Shown in pieces: positions 1-5,181 of a DNA stretch of 5,181 nt (position 1 is its first letter; each line of letters begins with the position of its first letter). The notes below the pieces were generated by a model, which saw only the letters and a program-made list of their open reading frames with translations, did no database searches and was not told where the DNA came from. A program made the position numbers and the translations under genes. This stretch comes from Burkholderiaceae bacterium (GTDB taxonomy: Bacteria; Pseudomonadota; Gammaproteobacteria; Burkholderiales; Burkholderiaceae_E): positions 1 to 5,181 of the forward strand of contig JAHYJF010000247.1 of the NCBI GenBank assembly GCA_019428955.1, given 5' to 3'.

Positions 1-1235
1 ACCGCCTCGAAGCGAGCGTCGCGGCAGCGCGCGAAGGATATTCCGCCGGTCAGGCCGCAGCTGCGGCGGCGGGCATCAAGCAGGTGACTCCGGCCGAGGT
101 GACACAACGCCGCTGGATGCTCTCGGGCAACGAGGCCACCGGGTTCGGGGCGGTGCGCGGCGGAGTGCGCTTTGTGGCCGCTTACCCGATCACGCCCGCG
201 ACCGAGGTGCTGGAGTGGCTCGCTTCGGCGCTGCCCGATGTCGGCGGCGCCCTGGTCCAGGCGGAAGATGAATTGGCTTCGATCAACATGGTCATCGGAG
301 CGTCGTTCGGCGGCGCTCCGGCGCTCACCGCAACCGCCGGCCCCGGGCTGGCGCTGATGACCGAAGCTCTGGGGCTGGCCGTGATTGCCGAGATCCCGAT
401 CGTGGTGGTCGATGTGATGCGCGGCGGCCCGTCAACCGGGATTCCAGCCAAGAGTGAGCAGAGCGACCTCAACCTCGCGCTCTGGGGTTTGCCCGGAGAT
501 GCCCCGCGGGTCGTGCTGGCGCCGAATTCGATCGCCGACTGCCTGGCTACGACGCAGTGGGCGGTGCATCTGGCCGAGACCATGCAGACTCCGGTGATCG
601 TGCTTTCCGACCAGTTTTTCGGCCAGACCCAGGCGGTTATCGACCGCCCGAGCGAACTCAATTTCAATACCGAGCGGCTGGTGCCGACGGCCAACGAACC
701 CGGCTACCGGCGCTACGCTGATACGCCATCGGGGGTTTCGCCGATGGCTCTGCCGGGTACCCGCGGCGTCGCCTACATTGCCGAAAGCCTCGAACACACC
801 GAGCGCGGCATCCCCTCGAGTGGAGCGGCCGACCACCATCGCCAGCTCGAGAAACGGGCGCGCAAGATCGCCCAGGGTGACTATGCCGAGCGCTGGGCCG
901 ATCTCGAGGGTGAGGGCAACTGCGCGGTGATCACCTTTGGTTCGGCGACCGGGCCGGTGCGGGAGGCTCTGGCCCGGCTGCGCGAGAAGGGCGGCAGCGC
1001 GCGCCTGATCTCGATGCGGGTCCTGGCGCCGGTGCTGCCTGAACAGTTCGGCTCCGCGCTCGATGGTGTCGAACGGATCATAGTGGTCGAACAGAATCAC
1101 GGTGGGCAGCTCTATCGCTATTTGCGCGCCCACTACGACCTGCCCAGCGAGGTGCGCAGCCACGCCTTGCCGGGACCGCTGCCGTTCAGGCCGGCCGAGT
1201 TGCTCGCGGTGTTCGAGTCCTGGAGCCGGCGATGA
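1..1235 (+). CDS. korA: 2-oxoacid:ferredoxin oxidoreductase alpha subunit (KorA), 5' end missing
   Basis: Alpha subunit of a cytoplasmic 2-oxoacid:ferredoxin oxidoreductase, which with KorB converts a 2-oxoacid (probably 2-oxoglutarate) and CoA to acyl-CoA, CO2 and reduced ferredoxin, or the reverse. The frame is open from base 3 to the TGA at 1233-1235, giving 410 visible residues. The hallmark YPITPATE motif of the pyrimidine-binding domain lies at 183-206, followed by a typical domain I and a C-terminal domain II ending with VEQNHGGQLYRYL near 1087-1125. A GTG at 84 could be read as a start, but it has no ribosome binding site, and the residues before it (ending AREGYSAGQAAAAAG) look like the end of a fused N-terminal gamma domain. 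I therefore treat the gene as truncated by the window edge; fused KorA proteins are roughly 560-650 residues long. Family assignment is firm; the exact 2-oxoacid is not shown by the sequence. Confidence 0.93.
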   Translation, partial: RLEASVAAAREGYSAGQAAAAAAGIKQVTPAEVTQRRWMLSGNEATGFGAVRGGVRFVAAYPITPATEVLEWLASALPDVGGALVQAEDELASINMVIGASFGGAPALTATAGPGLALMTEALGLAVIAEIPIVVVDVMRGGPSTGIPAKSEQSDLNLALWGLPGDAPRVVLAPNSIADCLATTQWAVHLAETMQTPVIVLSDQFFGQTQAVIDRPSELNFNTERLVPTANEPGYRRYADTPSGVSPMALPGTRGVAYIAESLEHTERGIPSSGAADHHRQLEKRARKIAQGDYAERWADLEGEGNCAVITFGSATGPVREALARLREKGGSARLISMRVLAPVLPEQFGSALDGVERIIVVEQNHGGQLYRYLRAHYDLPSEVRSHALPGPLPFRPAELLAVFESWSRR

Positions 1236-1254
1236 GTGCCAGTCGAACTAGACC

Positions 1255-1260
1255 GAGGAG
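1255..1260 (+). promoter_or_regulatory. Ribosome binding site of korB
   Basis: GAGGAG lies 9 bases before the ATG at 1270, a near-ideal Shine-Dalgarno sequence. It fixes the korB start and lies in the 34-base gap after korA, which has no room for a promoter and terminator pair, so the two genes are very likely co-transcribed. Confidence 0.8.
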
Positions 1261-1269
1261 TGCGTCACG

Positions 1270-2112
1270 ATGAACAACGCCAGCACTAGCGTGATCGAAC
1301 GGGTCACCCCGGCATCATTCAAGTCCGACTACAAGCCGATCTGGTGCCCGGGCTGCGGGGACTACTCGGTGCTCTCGTCGATCACCAAGGCCCTGGCCCA
1401 GCTCGAACTGGTGCCCGACGAAGTGGTCGTGGTTTCGGGCATCGGCTGCTCGTCGCGCATCCCCGCCTACACCAGTTGCTACGGCTTCCACGGGGTTCAT
1501 GGCCGGGCACTGGCGGCGGCGACCGGAGTCAAGGTCGCGCGGCCCGAGCTCACGGTGGTGGTCGCCGGCGGCGACGGCGACGGCTACTCGATCGGCGGCA
1601 ACCATTTCCTTCACGCCTGCCGGCGCAACGTCGACATGACCTACGTGGTGATGGACAACCACGTCTATGGCATGACCAAGGGCCAACCGTCGCCGACCAC
1701 CGAACCCGACTGGAAATCGAAGATCTCGCCCTGGGGAACCGGGGCCCCGCTGTTCCTTCCGTTGGCCATCGGGTTGGCCGCCGGCGCTAATTTCGTGGCC
1801 CGCGCCTTTGCGGGCGATCCCAACGGGACCGCGGCGATCATCGCCCAGGCGATCAACACCCCGGGATTCTCGTTCGTCGAGGTGCTCTCGCCCTGCGTGA
1901 CTTTCCGTCCCGAACAGCGGGAGTGGAAGAACGTCGTCCGGCCCTCGCCAGTGGCGACCACCAGGGATCCGGCACAGGCCGCGCGGCGCTTGATGAGCGA
2001 CGATGGTTTCAACATAGGCGTGCTGTTCAGCGGCGACCGCGTGCCCTACCGCGCGCCGGGCGTCGGGGCGGTGCGCAGCGTCAACGATCTGGAGCTGGAG
2101 TTCGAGTTATGA
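1270..2112 (+). CDS. korB: 2-oxoacid:ferredoxin oxidoreductase beta subunit (KorB)
   Basis: Catalytic beta subunit (280 residues) that binds thiamine diphosphate and a [4Fe-4S] cluster and works with KorA. The cluster cysteines of the family are all present: C26 and C29 in WCPGCGDY, C60 in GIGCSSR and C209 in SPCVTF. The TPP/Mg motif starts at GDGDGYSIGGNH (101-112) and ends near D129-N130, followed by VYGMTKGQPSPTTEPDW (132-148), the usual KorB signature. The length matches the short bacterial KorB type, with no extra ferredoxin domain. The ATG at 1270 has a strong ribosome binding site. The gene lies 34 bases after korA and its stop overlaps the next gene start by 4 bases (ATGA). No ferredoxin gene is visible in the window. 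The KorB family call is firm; preference for 2-oxoglutarate over pyruvate or another 2-oxoacid is inferred from similarity of motifs only. Confidence 0.95.
   Translation: MNNASTSVIERVTPASFKSDYKPIWCPGCGDYSVLSSITKALAQLELVPDEVVVVSGIGCSSRIPAYTSCYGFHGVHGRALAAATGVKVARPELTVVVAGGDGDGYSIGGNHFLHACRRNVDMTYVVMDNHVYGMTKGQPSPTTEPDWKSKISPWGTGAPLFLPLAIGLAAGANFVARAFAGDPNGTAAIIAQAINTPGFSFVEVLSPCVTFRPEQREWKNVVRPSPVATTRDPAQAARRLMSDDGFNIGVLFSGDRVPYRAPGVGAVRSVNDLELEFEL
2097..2100 (+). promoter_or_regulatory. Ribosome binding site of the rubrerythrin-like gene, inside korB
   Basis: GGAG lies 8 bases before the ATG at 2109, within the last codons of korB. It supports 2109 as the start rather than any of the longer in-frame extensions reaching back into korB, and it suggests independent ribosome loading as well as coupling. 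Confidence 0.6.
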
Positions 2113-2681
2113 GCGATGACAAACTTGGCCTGGGAGTGGGCAGCGTGCGAACCGGTGCCGCCGCGGTTGCTGCCGGCATCGGTGACGTCGAGGAGTTGAT
2201 GGTCTACGCGTATGCGATGGAGGCCGAAGCTGCCGAACGCTACGCCGAGTTTGCCGACGCCATGGAAACCCACAACAATCTCGAGGTCGCCGAACTCTTT
2301 CGCAAGCTCTCGCGCATTGAACACATCCACGCCCAGCAGATCGTCGAGTCGATGAACTGGAACGAGCCGCCTCCGCCCCCGCCGGGCGGGTTCCGTTGGC
2401 TGGGGCTGGAGGGACCGGAATCAGGTGATCACGCCGATCTACATTACCTGATGCAGCCCTACCACGCGCTCCAGCTTGCGCTGCGCAACGAGCAGGGGGC
2501 GCAGTTGTTCTATGCCGCGGTGGCGCGCGACGCCGGCGATGAAAAGGTCCGTGCTGAAGCCGCCGAAATGGCCGCGGAGGAGGGGGAGCACGTCATCTTG
2601 ATCCAGCAGTGGCTGGAGCGTACTGCCAAGCCCGAACCGGGCTGGGCCCGCGACGACGATCCGCCGATGCTCGGCGACTGA
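2109..2681 (+). CDS. Rubrerythrin-like ferritin-family diiron protein
   Basis: A 190-residue soluble protein of the ferritin-like superfamily. It shows a two-fold repeated helix pair with a full set of candidate diiron ligands: E38 (helix 1, seven residues before Y45), E71-x-x-H74 (helix 2), E128 (helix 3, seven residues before Y135) and E158-x-x-H161 (helix 4). A Pro/Gly-rich loop with six prolines (87-92) joins the halves. There is no CxxC pair, so the C-terminal rubredoxin domain of classical rubrerythrin is absent. Family members act in peroxide reduction, iron handling or other diiron chemistry. The start overlaps the korB stop (ATGA), so the gene is translationally coupled to an oxygen-sensitive Fe-S enzyme. 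A role in protecting or maintaining KorAB is my inference; the substrate is not known. The 3' end is one base from the stop of the opposite-strand kinase gene. Confidence 0.85.
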   Translation: MSDDKLGLGVGSVRTGAAAVAAGIGDVEELMVYAYAMEAEAAERYAEFADAMETHNNLEVAELFRKLSRIEHIHAQQIVESMNWNEPPPPPPGGFRWLGLEGPESGDHADLHYLMQPYHALQLALRNEQGAQLFYAAVARDAGDEKVRAEAAEMAAEEGEHVILIQQWLERTAKPEPGWARDDDPPMLGD

Positions 2682-2682
2682 T

Positions 2683-3291
2683 TCAGCGCTTTCCTGGCCG
2701 GCAGCCCTGCGAGGGATCCGCCAGGCACGCCACCAGGGCATCGAATTCCTGCTGGTCGAAGTCGGTGTTGTCGTAATGGACGACTTCGGGATACTGCTCC
2801 GGGTCGGGATGGAAGCGCCGCCTGCGGTATTCGTCCCAGTGCTCGAGCTTGTAGCGATCGCGGTGATCGCCGCGGGCGATGATCCGCTCCTTGGCAGTCT
2901 TCTCGTCAAGAACCACCCAGACGAGGCTGATGGCGGTCGCCACCGGGATGCGCATTGCCAGCGGATTGAATACCAGGCGTGATTTCACTTCGCGCGAAAA
3001 GGGCCCGACCAGCACGGTGTTGACGTCGAGTTCGAGGTTCTCGCGCGCGACGTCGATCATCCCCGAGTATTCCTGGTCGCGCAGATTGTCGAGATAGGTG
3101 GGGCTGTCGCGATCGTCAGCGTTGCCGGTGAGCAGGCCCATCACCCTTGAGCTGAACTCGCCGTAGAGCGTGTCCTTGTCGATCAGGCAGAAACTCTCCC
3201 CGGTGCGCTCGTGCAGCAAAGGTAGGGCAAGCTTGGCCAGGGTGGTCTTGCCGGCGCCGGCATGGCCGCAAAAGAAGATCAGTCGCGCCAT
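2683..3291 (-). CDS. Small P-loop ATPase/kinase (AAA_33-like), substrate unknown
   Basis: A 202-residue cytoplasmic P-loop protein. The N-terminus MARLIFFCGHAGAGKTT places a Walker A motif (GHAGAGKT) at residues 9-16, preceded by a hydrophobic beta strand. An acidic segment at the end of the next strand (LIDKDTLYG, D38 and D40) resembles the substrate-binding or catalytic aspartate of small-molecule kinases. A basic stretch (R136, R140, R144, R146, then YRRRR at 155-159) looks like a LID region. This arrangement fits the AAA_33/zeta-toxin/phosphotransferase type of P-loop kinases, but no motif identifies the substrate. The frame is open for 74 codons upstream, but the ATG at 3291 directly precedes the Walker A strand and overlaps the sulfurtransferase stop by one base (TGATG). 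No ribosome binding site is obvious, so reinitiation after the upstream gene is likely. Confidence 0.8.
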   Translation of the reverse strand: MARLIFFCGHAGAGKTTLAKLALPLLHERTGESFCLIDKDTLYGEFSSRVMGLLTGNADDRDSPTYLDNLRDQEYSGMIDVARENLELDVNTVLVGPFSREVKSRLVFNPLAMRIPVATAISLVWVVLDEKTAKERIIARGDHRDRYKLEHWDEYRRRRFHPDPEQYPEVVHYDNTDFDQQEFDALVACLADPSQGCRPGKR

Positions 3292-4148
3292 CAGGGCGCG
3301 GCCCCCGTGGCGATCGGCCGACTGGGGTCGGCGCACCACTCGCTCCACGATCCCGGGTAGAGCATCGAGCCGCGCAGTCCGGCGATCTCCATCGCCAGCA
3401 CGTTGTGGCAGCCCGCGATCCCCGAGCCGCAATGGTGGGCGACGCTTCCCGGGGCAACGTCGCCGAGCAGTGCCTCGAATTCGGCGCGCAGTTCCGCGGC
3501 CGGCTTGAAGCAACCGTCGGGCTGCAGGTTCTGCGGCATCGGGCGATTGATCGCTCCCGGGATGTGGCCGGCAACCGGGTCGATCGGCTCAGCCTCGCCG
3601 CGATAGCGCTCCGCAGTGCGCGCATCGACTATGGTCGTGGTGCCGCTGGCAAGCGCGGCCTGCACCCTGGCGAGGTCGATGCTGGGCGCGAGCGAGAGCG
3701 ACAGCGAAAGCGAAAGCTTACCGGGCCGGGGCAGCGCCGGCACCTCGACGCTCAACTCCAGGCCGGCCCTTGTCCAAGCCGCCAGGCCGCCATCGAGCAC
3801 CGCAACTTCAGGGTGTCCGATCCAGCGTGCCAGCCACCAGAGGCGCACCGCCATTTGCCCGCCGGAGGTGTCGTAGGCGACCAACTGGCCGCCATCGGAC
3901 AGTCCCAGGCTGGCGAGCAGGGCCCGGATCGCCTCGCGCTCCGGCAACGGGTGGCGCCCGTTGCGCCCGGTCCTTGGTCCGGCCAGATCGGTATCCTGAT
4001 GCAGGAAGAATGCCCCGGGGATGTGGCCGGCGCGGTAGCCGGCCAATCCGGCCGCGGGGTGGAAGAGGTCGTGGCGGCAGTCCACGACGACGCAGCGCCC
4101 GACTTCTCGGGCGAGATCGGCAGCCGAAATGATGGTTGTGATAGTCAT
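3291..4148 (-). CDS. sseA: Two-domain sulfurtransferase (3-mercaptopyruvate/thiosulfate type)
   Basis: A 285-residue tandem rhodanese protein, the usual SseA length. The N-terminal domain (about 1-130) carries the structural rhodanese signature YRAGHIPGA (38-46) and has YDTSGGQMA at 92-100, with Asp93 where a catalytic Cys would lie, so this domain is non-catalytic as in the family. The C-terminal domain (about 155-285) has RYRGEAEPIDPVAGHIPGA at 181-199 and the active-site loop CGSGIAGC at 240-247, with C240 as the persulfide cysteine. A CG(S/T)G loop is typical of 3-mercaptopyruvate sulfurtransferases, whereas thiosulfate rhodaneses usually carry CRxG. The linker holds an odd Leu-Ser repeat (145-153). 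The start ATG at 4148 is chosen because the family sequence begins there; the frame stays open far upstream but only across the antisense of xseB and ispA. No clear ribosome binding site is seen. The kinase gene follows directly. Confidence 0.92.
   Translation of the reverse strand: MTITTIISAADLAREVGRCVVVDCRHDLFHPAAGLAGYRAGHIPGAFFLHQDTDLAGPRTGRNGRHPLPEREAIRALLASLGLSDGGQLVAYDTSGGQMAVRLWWLARWIGHPEVAVLDGGLAAWTRAGLELSVEVPALPRPGKLSLSLSLSLAPSIDLARVQAALASGTTTIVDARTAERYRGEAEPIDPVAGHIPGAINRPMPQNLQPDGCFKPAAELRAEFEALLGDVAPGSVAHHCGSGIAGCHNVLAMEIAGLRGSMLYPGSWSEWCADPSRPIATGAAP
3691..3717 (-). repeat. Hexanucleotide tandem repeat within sseA
   Basis: Four and a half copies of AGCGAN (AGCGAG, AGCGAC, AGCGAA, AGCGAA, AGC on the + strand) encode alternating Leu-Ser in the linker between the two rhodanese domains (about residues 145-153). 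Unit length is a multiple of three, so copy-number change would lengthen or shorten the linker without shifting the frame. Confidence 0.75.
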
Positions 4149-4164
4149 GTGCAGGTTGGTTTGG

Positions 4165-4181
4165 GGGGCGCACTGCGCCCC
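4165..4181. promoter_or_regulatory. 17-bp palindrome upstream of sseA
   Basis: GGGGCGCA-C-TGCGCCCC is a perfect 8-bp inverted repeat around one base. It sits 16 bases before the sseA start on the minus strand. As RNA it could form a 7-bp GC stem with a 3-base loop; as DNA it could be an operator. Neither strand has a T-run after it, so it is not an intrinsic terminator. Its function is not shown by the sequence. Confidence 0.5.
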
Positions 4182-4221
4182 GACTGAAGTAAGCGTCAGG
4201 AACCGCTGAGAATACTCCATT

Positions 4222-4253
4222 GAACTTGCCCAGAGCCGAACTTGCCCAAAGCC
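4222..4253. repeat. 16-bp tandem direct repeat in divergent intergenic region
   Basis: GAACTTGCCCAGAGCC is followed immediately by GAACTTGCCCAAAGCC, two 16-base units with a single difference. The pair lies about 74 bases upstream of the sseA start and about 120 bases upstream of xseB, within the only long non-coding stretch of the window. It could be a pair of regulator sites or a replication-slippage duplication. Confidence 0.7.
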
Positions 4254-4303
4254 GCCCCGCGGCAATGACCACAACCAACCCTGCGCGTCGCGACGAAGAG
4301 AAG

Positions 4304-4309
4304 TAGAAT
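4304..4309 (+). promoter_or_regulatory. Possible -10 box for xseB-ispA
   Basis: TAGAAT matches the sigma-70 -10 consensus at five of six positions, in a relatively AT-rich patch 64 bases before the xseB ATG. No good -35 lies at 16-18 bases upstream (the region reads CTGCGC or similar), so this is a weak call. It would give a leader of roughly 55-60 bases that contains the short upstream ORF. Confidence 0.3.
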
Positions 4310-4345
4310 CAACCCTTTGCACGAATTCTTCGGGCAGGTTTAGGT

Positions 4346-4381
4346 ATGCCCTGGATCGTCGTTGACGCCGAATATGGTTAG
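4346..4381 (+). CDS. Possible 11-codon upstream ORF overlapping the xseB start
   Basis: ATG at 4346 opens an 11-codon frame reading MPWIVVDAEYG and ending at TAG 4379-4381, which overlaps the xseB start at 4374 by 8 bases in another frame. A weak AGG lies 7 bases before it. xseB itself has no visible ribosome binding site, so coupling through this leader is conceivable. The frame is short enough to arise by chance, and I have no evidence of translation. Confidence 0.25.
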   Translation: MPWIVVDAEYG

Positions 4382-4631
4382 ACGCACTTCGAACCCTGAC
4401 AATCCCCCCAGTGCGCCGACTTTCGAGCGCGCGATGACCGAACTCGAAGAGATCGTGCGCGAGATGGAGGGCGGCGAGCTTGCGTTGGAAGAATCGCTCG
4501 AGGCTTATCGCAAGGGGGCTGAGTTGGTAGCGCATGCGCGCCAGTTGCTCGCTGACGCCCAGCAACAGGTCCGGATTCTCGAGGACCAGGTGCTCAAGCC
4601 GTTCGATTCCGCCGCGGCGGAAGATCGCTAG
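4374..4631 (+). CDS. xseB: Exodeoxyribonuclease VII small subunit (XseB)
   Basis: Small subunit of exonuclease VII, which with the large subunit XseA degrades single-stranded DNA to oligonucleotides in the cytoplasm. The protein is 85 residues, close to the usual size of about 80, and contains the family core TFERAMTELEEIVREMEGGE followed by LALEESLEAYRKGAELV and a helical C-terminus (LLADAQQQVRILEDQV). The ATG at 4374 is preferred because it leaves a short polar tail before the conserved TFE segment. A TTG at 4362 in the same frame is possible, and the ATG at 4434 would cut into the core. None of these has a convincing ribosome binding site. The gene is followed after 8 bases by ispA, a common bacterial arrangement usually continued by dxs. 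xseA is not in the window. Confidence 0.92.
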   Translation: MVRRTSNPDNPPSAPTFERAMTELEEIVREMEGGELALEESLEAYRKGAELVAHARQLLADAQQQVRILEDQVLKPFDSAAAEDR

Positions 4632-4635
4632 GGGG
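4630..4635 (+). promoter_or_regulatory. Ribosome binding site of ispA
   Basis: AGGGGG overlaps the xseB stop codon and lies 4 bases before the ATG at 4640. Spacing to that ATG is short; ATGs at 4661 and 4664 are alternative starts in the same frame, with a G-rich GGGG at 4654-4657 close before them. Confidence 0.45.
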
Positions 4636-4639
4636 TTCG

Positions 4640-5181
4640 ATGACGGGGACTGATGGGGCAATGATGGCCCCCGATGACCAATTGCCTGCCGCTGATGCCG
4701 GCCAGGAATCGTTTGCCGGCTGGAGCGTGCGTTGCTGTTCGCGGGTCGAGCGCGAGCTCGAGCGCGTGCTTCCCGTGAGCGAGGCCTCGCTGGCCCGCCT
4801 GCATGAAGCAATGCGCTACGCGGTGCTCGGTGGTGGCAAGCGGGTGAGGCCGCTGCTGGCCTACGCCGCCGGCGAACTGGCGGTGGCCGACAGCACCGCC
4901 CTGGATGCAGTGGCCGCCTCGGTCGAGTTGATCCACGCCTATTCGCTGGTCCATGACGACCTCCCGTGCATGGACGACGACGTGCTGCGGCGCGGTCGGC
5001 CGACCGTACACGTGGCCTACGACGAGGCGACCGCACTACTGGTCGGGGATGCGTTGCACGCGCTGGCATTCGAGGTTCTCGCCGGGCTTGGTCAGCCTCG
5101 CCCCGGGGTCGCGGCCGCTGCTGCTCCGCCGGCGGCGGCGATGATTGCCGACCTGGCGCGTGCCGCCGGCTCGTTCGGGAT
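4640..5181 (+). CDS. ispA: Farnesyl/geranyl diphosphate synthase (IspA), 3' end missing
   Basis: Trans-type polyprenyl synthase that condenses isopentenyl diphosphate with dimethylallyl and geranyl diphosphate to make farnesyl diphosphate, the precursor of undecaprenyl carrier, quinone tails and other isoprenoids. The frame runs open from the ATG at 4640 to the window end, giving 180 residues of a protein normally near 300. Visible motifs are GGGKRVRP (64-71), which binds isopentenyl diphosphate, and the first aspartate-rich motif DDLPCMDDD (106-114), followed by LRRGRPTVHVAYDEAT (116-131) and LLVGDALHALAFE (133-145), all typical of bacterial IspA. The second aspartate-rich motif lies beyond the edge. 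The N-terminal 20 or so residues are poorly conserved, so a start at 4661 or 4664 is possible. The gene is 8 bases after xseB and almost certainly in its operon. Chain length (farnesyl or geranylgeranyl) cannot be decided from this part. Confidence 0.93.
   Translation, partial: MTGTDGAMMAPDDQLPAADAGQESFAGWSVRCCSRVERELERVLPVSEASLARLHEAMRYAVLGGGKRVRPLLAYAAGELAVADSTALDAVAASVELIHAYSLVHDDLPCMDDDVLRRGRPTVHVAYDEATALLVGDALHALAFEVLAGLGQPRPGVAAAAAPPAAAMIADLARAAGSFG

Larger units (their letters stand above)
4149..4373. other. Divergent intergenic region between sseA and xseB
   Basis: This 225-base stretch is the only real non-coding gap in the window and must hold the promoters of both the sseA-kinase unit (leftward) and the xseB-ispA unit (rightward). 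From left to right it holds the 17-bp palindrome, the 16-bp tandem repeat, a 10-bp palindrome CGTCGCGACG at 4286-4295, a possible -10 box and the possible leader ORF. No strong -35/-10 pair was found in either direction; a weak TATTCT on the minus strand (4214-4209) has no matching -35. Confidence 0.7.

Noticed and set aside
432..1163. 243-codon minus-strand open frame antisense to korA
   Set aside because: It shows no recognisable motif, and the + strand frame is unambiguous KorA.
1923..2108. In-frame upstream extension of the rubrerythrin-like gene into korB
   Set aside because: The added residues are out-of-frame korB coding sequence, Arg-rich, and the ATG at 2109 has a ribosome binding site and begins the plausible protein.
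3292..3513. N-terminal extension of the kinase into sseA
   Set aside because: The extra 74 residues are Arg-rich out-of-frame sseA sequence; the ATG at 3291 sits right before the Walker A strand.
3405..4187. 260-codon + strand frame antisense to sseA
   Set aside because: It lacks family motifs and has Arg/Gly/Ala bias typical of GC-rich shadow frames, while the minus strand encodes a full two-domain rhodanese.
4165..4200. Intrinsic terminator at the GC-rich palindrome
   Set aside because: No T-run follows the stem on either strand, and it lies in the 5' region of sseA rather than after a gene.
4746..4765. GAGCGCG repeats and CGAGCTCG palindrome within ispA
   Set aside because: They are explained by Glu/Arg/Leu codons (RVERELERV) in a GC-rich gene; no sign of a regulatory role.
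4149..5069. Long open frame on the minus strand continuing upstream of sseA through the antisense of xseB and ispA
   Set aside because: The extension is Arg/Pro-rich, low-complexity and antisense to two clear genes; it is a product of high GC content. The sulfurtransferase family sequence begins at 4148.

Overview
This GC-rich window is ordinary, densely packed bacterial chromosome. The gene content and short spacing suggest a Gram-negative, Proteobacteria-like organism, in particular an xseB-ispA pair of the kind that usually leads into dxs. No rRNA or other phylogenetic marker is present, so the taxon stays open. I see no mobile element, CRISPR array, tRNA, rRNA or phage gene.

Layout. Positions 1-2681 (+) hold a three-gene unit. 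It begins with the 3' part of korA (alpha subunit of a 2-oxoacid:ferredoxin oxidoreductase, cut by the left edge), followed by the complete korB (TPP/Fe-S beta subunit). The third gene encodes a 190-residue rubrerythrin-like diiron protein and overlaps korB by 4 bases. Positions 2683-4148 (-) hold a two-gene unit facing the first one: a two-domain 3-mercaptopyruvate/thiosulfate sulfurtransferase (SseA type), then a small P-loop ATPase/kinase of unknown substrate joined to it by a TGATG junction. The two units meet tail to tail with one base between stop codons. Positions 4149-4373 are a divergent intergenic region with a near-perfect 17-bp palindrome, a 16-bp tandem repeat, a possible -10 box and a possible 11-codon upstream ORF. 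Positions 4374-5181 (+) hold xseB (exonuclease VII small subunit) and the 5' part of ispA (farnesyl/geranyl diphosphate synthase), cut by the right edge.

How the genes fit together. KorAB would interconvert a 2-oxoacid plus CoA and the acyl-CoA plus CO2, using ferredoxin. Such enzymes are oxygen-sensitive, and a co-translated diiron rubrerythrin-like protein may protect or service the Fe-S/TPP core; this is inference. SseA belongs to cysteine/sulfane-sulfur metabolism. XseB and IspA are housekeeping proteins that commonly share an operon despite unrelated jobs. The points most worth a second look are the korB-diiron protein coupling, the sulfurtransferase-kinase pair, and the small structured elements between sseA and xseB.
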